NCBI GenBank assembly: GCA_041447175.1
Contig: CP166960.1
Span: 2,558,519 to 2,622,518, forward strand
From: Candidatus Bathyarchaeia archaeon
Lineage (GTDB): Archaea > Thermoproteota > Bathyarchaeia > Bathyarchaeales > Bathycorpusculaceae
Length of the DNA: 64,000 bases
Reading direction: 5' to 3'
The position numbers were made by a program, and so were the translations under genes. The first letter of the stretch is position 1. Each line of letters starts with the position of its first letter. The notes beneath the pieces are model-generated. The model made no database searches and was not told where the DNA came from. It saw only the letters and a program-made list of their open reading frames with translations. Shown here one piece after another: positions 60,254-64,000 of this stretch.

Positions 60254-60299
60254 GTTTGTTTTATAAACGCAAAGTATTAATATTGTTTAGTACTTAAAC
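60254..60299 (+). promoter_or_regulatory. Paired palindromic operators (site C) before the second NifX-like gene
   Basis: GTTTG-TTTTA-TAAAC (60254-60268, one mismatch) and GTTTA-GTACT-TAAAC (60285-60299, perfect), 31 bp apart, flank AAAGTATTAATAT, the same TATA core as in site B. Gene start 43 nt on. Confidence 0.7.
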
Positions 60300-60341
60300 T
60301 GTGCCGTTGCAATCAACATAAAAGCAAAAGGTTATGAAACC

Positions 60342-60716
60342 ATGACTCAAAGAATCGTAATCCCCACAGAAGAAAACACTGGTTTAGACGCAACATTAGC
60401 ACAACACTTTGGAAAAGCTCCATACTTCACCGTCGTCGACCTTGACGACAACCGAACCATTTTAGGTCTAAAAACCGAATTAAACCACGGCGAACACGTC
60501 GGCGGCACAGGTCTTCCCCACGAACATCTGCTGTCTCTCAAACCAGACGTGTTCATCGTGCAAGGCATGGGTCCAGGCTGCCTGAGAAGTCTACAAGACT
60601 CCGGAGTCACCGTCCTGAAAGCTTCTGGAAACACAGTCAAAGAAATAACTGACTTGTTTAAAGAAGGCAAACTGGGCGTATTGACTGGCGGATGCGAACA
60701 CGCTCATCACCACTAA
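60342..60716 (+). CDS. NifX-like cluster-binding protein with His-rich tail (copy 2)
   Basis: A 124-residue Nitro_FeMo-Co family protein: IVIPTEENTGLDATLAQHFGKAPYFTVVDL, GTGLPHEHLLSLKPDVFIVQGMGPGCL, ending GGCEHAHHH, a likely metal-binding tail. A paralogue of the 55896 gene; same regulator site type. Confidence 0.9.
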   Translation: MTQRIVIPTEENTGLDATLAQHFGKAPYFTVVDLDDNRTILGLKTELNHGEHVGGTGLPHEHLLSLKPDVFIVQGMGPGCLRSLQDSGVTVLKASGNTVKEITDLFKEGKLGVLTGGCEHAHHH

Positions 60717-60780
60717 ACTCCCTTCAACATAGCGGGCAGAAACAGCAATCTTAAATCCGAAACCACCAGCTAGTAAACTG

Positions 60781-61206
60781 GTGAATATTTTGCCCAAAGT
60801 TAAAGCAAAAGCAACATGGGTCGAAAATGTCTGTTCCATAACAGACAACCAACGAACCCACAGTGTAGTCTGTGACTTGTCAACAGCCGCAGGTGGAACC
60901 GACAGCGGACCAACCGCGTTGGAGCTTTCCTTGATGGCCTTGGCAGATTGTGCCGTAACAATATTTGCCGATGTCTGCAAAAAAAGCAATATAGAACTTA
61001 GCAAAGCTGAAGTCACGGCGGAAGCAGAAAAGTCCCCAGACTCCCCCAAACTAACGGGGGTCTCCATGAAAGTTCAAGTGTCTTCAAAAGCTCGTCCGGA
61101 ACTTGTTGGTGCTGCTTGGTGCCGAACCGAAGCCAACTGCCCCGTGCTGCTAGTGTTCAAAGAACCGACGCCAGTTACCGTTGAGTTCGAGAGCAAAACT
61201 GAGTAG
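60781..61206 (+). CDS. OsmC/Ohr family thiol peroxidase-like protein
   Basis: A 141-residue OsmC fold protein. The two active-site Cys are in ALADCAVTIFADVC and EANCPVLLVFKEPTPV. GPTALELSLMALADC is the typical helix. Such proteins reduce organic peroxides or bind persulfide. GTG start at 60781. Confidence 0.9.
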   Translation: MNILPKVKAKATWVENVCSITDNQRTHSVVCDLSTAAGGTDSGPTALELSLMALADCAVTIFADVCKKSNIELSKAEVTAEAEKSPDSPKLTGVSMKVQVSSKARPELVGAAWCRTEANCPVLLVFKEPTPVTVEFESKTE

Positions 61207-61242
61207 CAAAACAGTCTGGTCAAACCAGCAGACCTTAAGGTA

Positions 61243-61794
61243 ATGAAGGTGAATGATGTGAAAACAGCTTTAGTCCTTTACTCTTCAAACACTGGAAACA
61301 CCGAGAAAGTAGCCCAAGCCATAACTGCAGGGCTCAAGGAAGCCGGGCTTCAAGTGACTGTGAAAAAGCCTCAAGAAGCCGCCGACGTGGACTACTTCGA
61401 CTACGACCTTGTATGTGTTGGTTCGCCCGCTATCCAGTGGCATCCAACCAAGCAGATGGATGATTTGCTGAAAAGCAAAATGTCTGCCTACCGCAAAGAC
61501 GGAAAAATTAAGCCCACCGCGCCTCGCGTAGAAGGCAAAAACGTTCTGGTGTTTGTCACCTACAGTGGACCCCACACCGGGTTAGATGAAGCAACTCCTG
61601 CAGGCAAATACATGGCGCAGTTTTTTGCGCACGTAGGCTTTAGCGTCCTTGACGAATGGTATGTACTCAGTGAATTCTGCGGCAACGAAGAACACAGCAC
61701 CAAAGGCAGAATGGGTGACATCCGAGGGAAACCCACCGCTGAAGAGTTAGCTAAAATCCAAAGTGATGCAAAAACGTTAGCACGCAGCCTCTAA
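61243..61794 (+). CDS. Flavodoxin family protein
   Basis: A 183-residue flavodoxin-like protein: FMN phosphate loop YSSNTGNTEKVA, VCVGSPAIQWHPT and VLVFVTYSGPHTG. Electron carrier or NAD(P)H-type reductase partner in an anaerobe. It follows OsmC after 36 bp, probably same operon. Confidence 0.9.
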   Translation: MKVNDVKTALVLYSSNTGNTEKVAQAITAGLKEAGLQVTVKKPQEAADVDYFDYDLVCVGSPAIQWHPTKQMDDLLKSKMSAYRKDGKIKPTAPRVEGKNVLVFVTYSGPHTGLDEATPAGKYMAQFFAHVGFSVLDEWYVLSEFCGNEEHSTKGRMGDIRGKPTAEELAKIQSDAKTLARSL

Positions 61795-61802
61795 CCTTTT
61801 TT

Positions 61803-63128
61803 TCACTCCATTTTATTTAAGAAAACAGGTTCATTGTGTTTTTCTCTATCAACAACTAATCTGCCGTTTGTTATAACTTTGTCAACCAAGTTTACGCCCA
61901 GACTGTAACCTAAGAACCGGTAGTTGGGCGCGTTCAGGACGGCCACGTCGGCTCTTTTTCCAACCTCTATGCTTCCCACTTCTTTTGCGCGGTGTACTGC
62001 GTGGGCGGCGTTTATTGTGGCGGCGGTTATGGCTTCCGCGGGGGTCATACGCATGAAGTGGCATGCCATGGCTATAACTAACTGCTGATTTAGCGTCCAG
62101 TTTCCTGCGTTAAAGTCAGTGCCTAACGCCACTGGAACCCCTATGTCAATCATCTGTCGGGCGTTGGCAAACTGTGTCATCATCATGCTAAAAGTTGCTG
62201 CTGGAAGCAGAACAGCCACCACTCCTTTTTCCGCCATCCTCTTCATGCCTTCTGCCGAAGCGAAATTCAGATGTTCCGCCGAAACTACTCCTATGTCCGC
62301 GCCAACTTCGGTTCCGCCAAGCATGCTCAGGTGGTCGGCGTGGATTTTAGTTTTTAACCCTACGCTTTTTGCTTTCACCAAGATGCGTTTGGTTTGCTCC
62401 AGATTGAAAATGCCCCTTTCGCAGAAGACATCGCAAAATTCCGCCATCCCTGACTGCGCCACTTTGGGTAATGCTTCTTCGATGAGTATGTCAACGTATT
62501 CCTCGGTGTTGTTTTTAAATTCAAACGGAACCACGTGGGCGCCCATGAATGTGGCTGTGATGCCCATGCTGTGAAGCCTGTTTATACGTCGGATGACTTG
62601 TAAGATGCGGAGTTCATCTTCGGTGTTTAATCCGTAGCCGCTTTTGATTTCCACTGTGGTTGTGCCGTGGGTAAGCATGGTGTCCATTCTTTCGATGCCC
62701 AACTCCACTAGCTTTTCAAATCTTGTTCGGCGTGTGTCCTTTGCCGTTTTATAGACCGCCTCTCCCCTGTCAAGTAATTGGGTAAAGGAGGTGCCTTCGA
62801 GAAGCATTTGAAATTCGTCTTCACGGGAGCCTGAAAAAACTAGGTGCGTGTGGGGGTCAACAAAGCCTGGGAGAACTGTTTTGCCTTTGGCGTTGAGTAT
62901 GTATTCTCCTCGGAAGGCTTTGGTCACCTCGTTTGTTTTTCCTACTGCCACGATTCTGCCTTCGTGGATGGCTACGGCTCCATCATGGATGATTCCCAAC
63001 TCCCGCATCCACTTGCCCGTGCGGGGTGTTTGGCTGCTTCCCTGTAAGGTAAGCATTTCTTGGGCGTTTATGATGAGTATGTCGACGACTTCTCGTTTTC
63101 TGATTTTAGGTGTTTTATGTAAAACCAT
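61803..63128 (-). CDS. hutI: Imidazolonepropionase
   Basis: A 441-residue amidohydrolase that opens imidazolone-5-propionate in histidine breakdown. Metal-binding PGFVDPHTHLVFSGSRE, GTTTVEIKSGYGL, HADHLSMLGG, SAEHLNFAS, ALGTDFNAG. ATG 63128 (after GAGGAAAAAAGG) fits; 40 extra upstream residues are low in sense. No other hut gene is adjacent, so a different cyclic amide is possible. Confidence 0.9.
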   Translation of the reverse strand: MVLHKTPKIRKREVVDILIINAQEMLTLQGSSQTPRTGKWMRELGIIHDGAVAIHEGRIVAVGKTNEVTKAFRGEYILNAKGKTVLPGFVDPHTHLVFSGSREDEFQMLLEGTSFTQLLDRGEAVYKTAKDTRRTRFEKLVELGIERMDTMLTHGTTTVEIKSGYGLNTEDELRILQVIRRINRLHSMGITATFMGAHVVPFEFKNNTEEYVDILIEEALPKVAQSGMAEFCDVFCERGIFNLEQTKRILVKAKSVGLKTKIHADHLSMLGGTEVGADIGVVSAEHLNFASAEGMKRMAEKGVVAVLLPAATFSMMMTQFANARQMIDIGVPVALGTDFNAGNWTLNQQLVIAMACHFMRMTPAEAITAATINAAHAVHRAKEVGSIEVGKRADVAVLNAPNYRFLGYSLGVNLVDKVITNGRLVVDREKHNEPVFLNKME

Positions 63129-63368
63129 CCTTTTTTCCTCGTTTTTTGTGGCATGCTGTTGAGGTTGGTTTTTTCGTCGTTGAGGTGGAGCCGATTTGGT
63201 TGTGTGCCCGTTGCCGTTATAACTTGAGTTTTCAGCTCCTGAAAACATGAAGTATAGCTCTACATCTTACATAGTAATATACGTTACCTATTTCCACGGT
63301 AACGAGAAACGCACGCTACGCCAACCTTAAACCATAAGTTCCCCATACTTATCCCGCATTGTAGTGAA

Positions 63369-63980
63369 GTGAAACCTTTGACTGGCAAAGTCTGCTTTGA
63401 GGCGCCAACTTGGAACCACATCTATCGTTTACTGCTCCAGCAAAGCCGGGCAATTTGCAGAAGCGATTTTCAACCTGACCTTCTTGTGGGGGTTTCGCGG
63501 GGCGGATGGGTTTCTGCCCGCATCCTTTCAGATTTGCTCGAAAACGCCAACTTGGTGAACGTAAAAGTTGAATGCTACTTGGGCATAGGTGAAACGTTGG
63601 CTGCTCCCCGTTTGACACAGTGCCTCTCCGCGGATGTGGCGGGTAAACGGGTGCTTATCGTTGATGAGGTTGCTGATTCAGGCAAAAGCCTTCAGCTTGT
63701 TGTTGGTCACGTCCGTGAAAAAGGCGCCCAGCAAATCAAGACCGCCGTTTTGTACTTGAAACCCTGCTGCTCTTTTAAGCCTGACTTTTGGGCGGCAACA
63801 ACGGCGTGCTGGCTGGTGTTTCCGTGGGAAATTAAGGAAACGCTGCGCAAAATCACGCAAGCCCACAAAACCGACGCTTCTCAGGCTGAGGCAGAGCTTG
63901 CCGAGTTAGTCAAAGCGGGTGTTTCCAAAAGCCTAATTGCCCGGTTTTTGAGAGAGTTTTCTGAGGCTAAATCATGCTAA
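63369..63980 (+). CDS. Phosphoribosyltransferase family protein
   Basis: A 203-residue PRTase: LLVGVSRGGWVSARILSDLL and the PRPP loop VLIVDEVADSGKSL. It resembles archaeal xanthine/hypoxanthine-guanine enzymes for purine salvage. GTG start at 63369. The C-terminal 40 residues form an added helical end. The 240 bases before it hold only promoter-like AT sequence. Confidence 0.85.
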   Translation: MKPLTGKVCFEAPTWNHIYRLLLQQSRAICRSDFQPDLLVGVSRGGWVSARILSDLLENANLVNVKVECYLGIGETLAAPRLTQCLSADVAGKRVLIVDEVADSGKSLQLVVGHVREKGAQQIKTAVLYLKPCCSFKPDFWAATTACWLVFPWEIKETLRKITQAHKTDASQAEAELAELVKAGVSKSLIARFLREFSEAKSC

Positions 63981-64000
63981 ACGCTATTGTGGAGTTTGGG
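63974..64000 (+). CDS. Start of an unidentified gene cut by the window end
   Basis: ATG 63974 overlaps the end of the phosphoribosyltransferase gene and stays open for nine codons (MLNAIVEFG) to the window edge. Too short to identify. Confidence 0.35.

Overview
The window reads as a chromosome segment from an uncultured anaerobic archaeon of the Thermoproteota/TACK side, most likely Bathyarchaeia. Supporting evidence is the archaeal exosome–proteasome gene block, archaeal prefoldin, KEOPS Pcc1 and eL43. A eukaryote-type topoisomerase IB, a TackOD1-like protein, class III signal peptides, archaeal TATA boxes and frequent TTG/GTG starts point the same way. The lineage is inferred from gene content only. 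I see no tRNA, rRNA, CRISPR array or insertion sequence.

Layout. 0–12 kb: the end of a YVTN surface protein; TopIB with a DUF167 gene; a small metallopeptidase; a double-domain corrinoid/iron-type binding protein followed by a CobN-type chelatase; and a P-type ATPase. 12–17 kb: a truncated Trm-G10-like gene, three secreted proteins of unknown function, a PadR regulator and a TIM-barrel-like protein. 17.2–22.9 kb: a tightly overlapping minus-strand operon of eleven small membrane proteins. Ten carry the same N-terminal motif (R-x-R-G-W-L-P-K-E-P) and one a degenerate version. A helix-turn-helix gene with a palindrome in its promoter heads the operon. This is the most likely undescribed system here.

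23–39.6 kb: tandem moeA genes, endonuclease IV, a TackOD1-like protein facing a type IV pilus operon (ATPase, two membrane-platform proteins, two pilin-like proteins), an anchored surface protein, an ECF transporter core (T, A, A'), then DHH phosphoesterase, DUF3194 and prefoldin beta. 39.7–43.6 kb: a BtuF/BtuC/BtuD-type importer coupled to an HmdB-like radical SAM gene. 43.8–48.2 kb: psmA, SBDS, rrp4, rrp41, rrp42, eL43 and pcc1. 48.4–52.9 kb: an orphan histidine kinase, a radical SAM/SPASM protein, an MBL-fold hydrolase and a Cys-rich Lrp-type regulator.

53–64 kb: an anaerobic redox / Fe-S neighbourhood. It holds UspA, Mrp/NBP35, two NifX-like proteins, twin ferredoxin-MinD ATPases, ferritin-like protein, peroxiredoxin, DUF5320, DUF134, OsmC and flavodoxin, then HutI and a phosphoribosyltransferase. 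Three promoters in this part (Lrp, Mrp, NifX) share a paired palindrome GTTTA-N5-TAAAC with the two copies exactly 31 bp apart around the TATA box. I infer a small regulon run by the Lrp-type protein.

Several genes lack a canonical start but have a good Shine-Dalgarno sequence in front of ATA, ATT or ACG (31928, 30121, 17758 and perhaps 15681). The BtuC-type permease has its first helix in another frame beside an 8-T run. These are either biology or assembly errors and need reads to decide.
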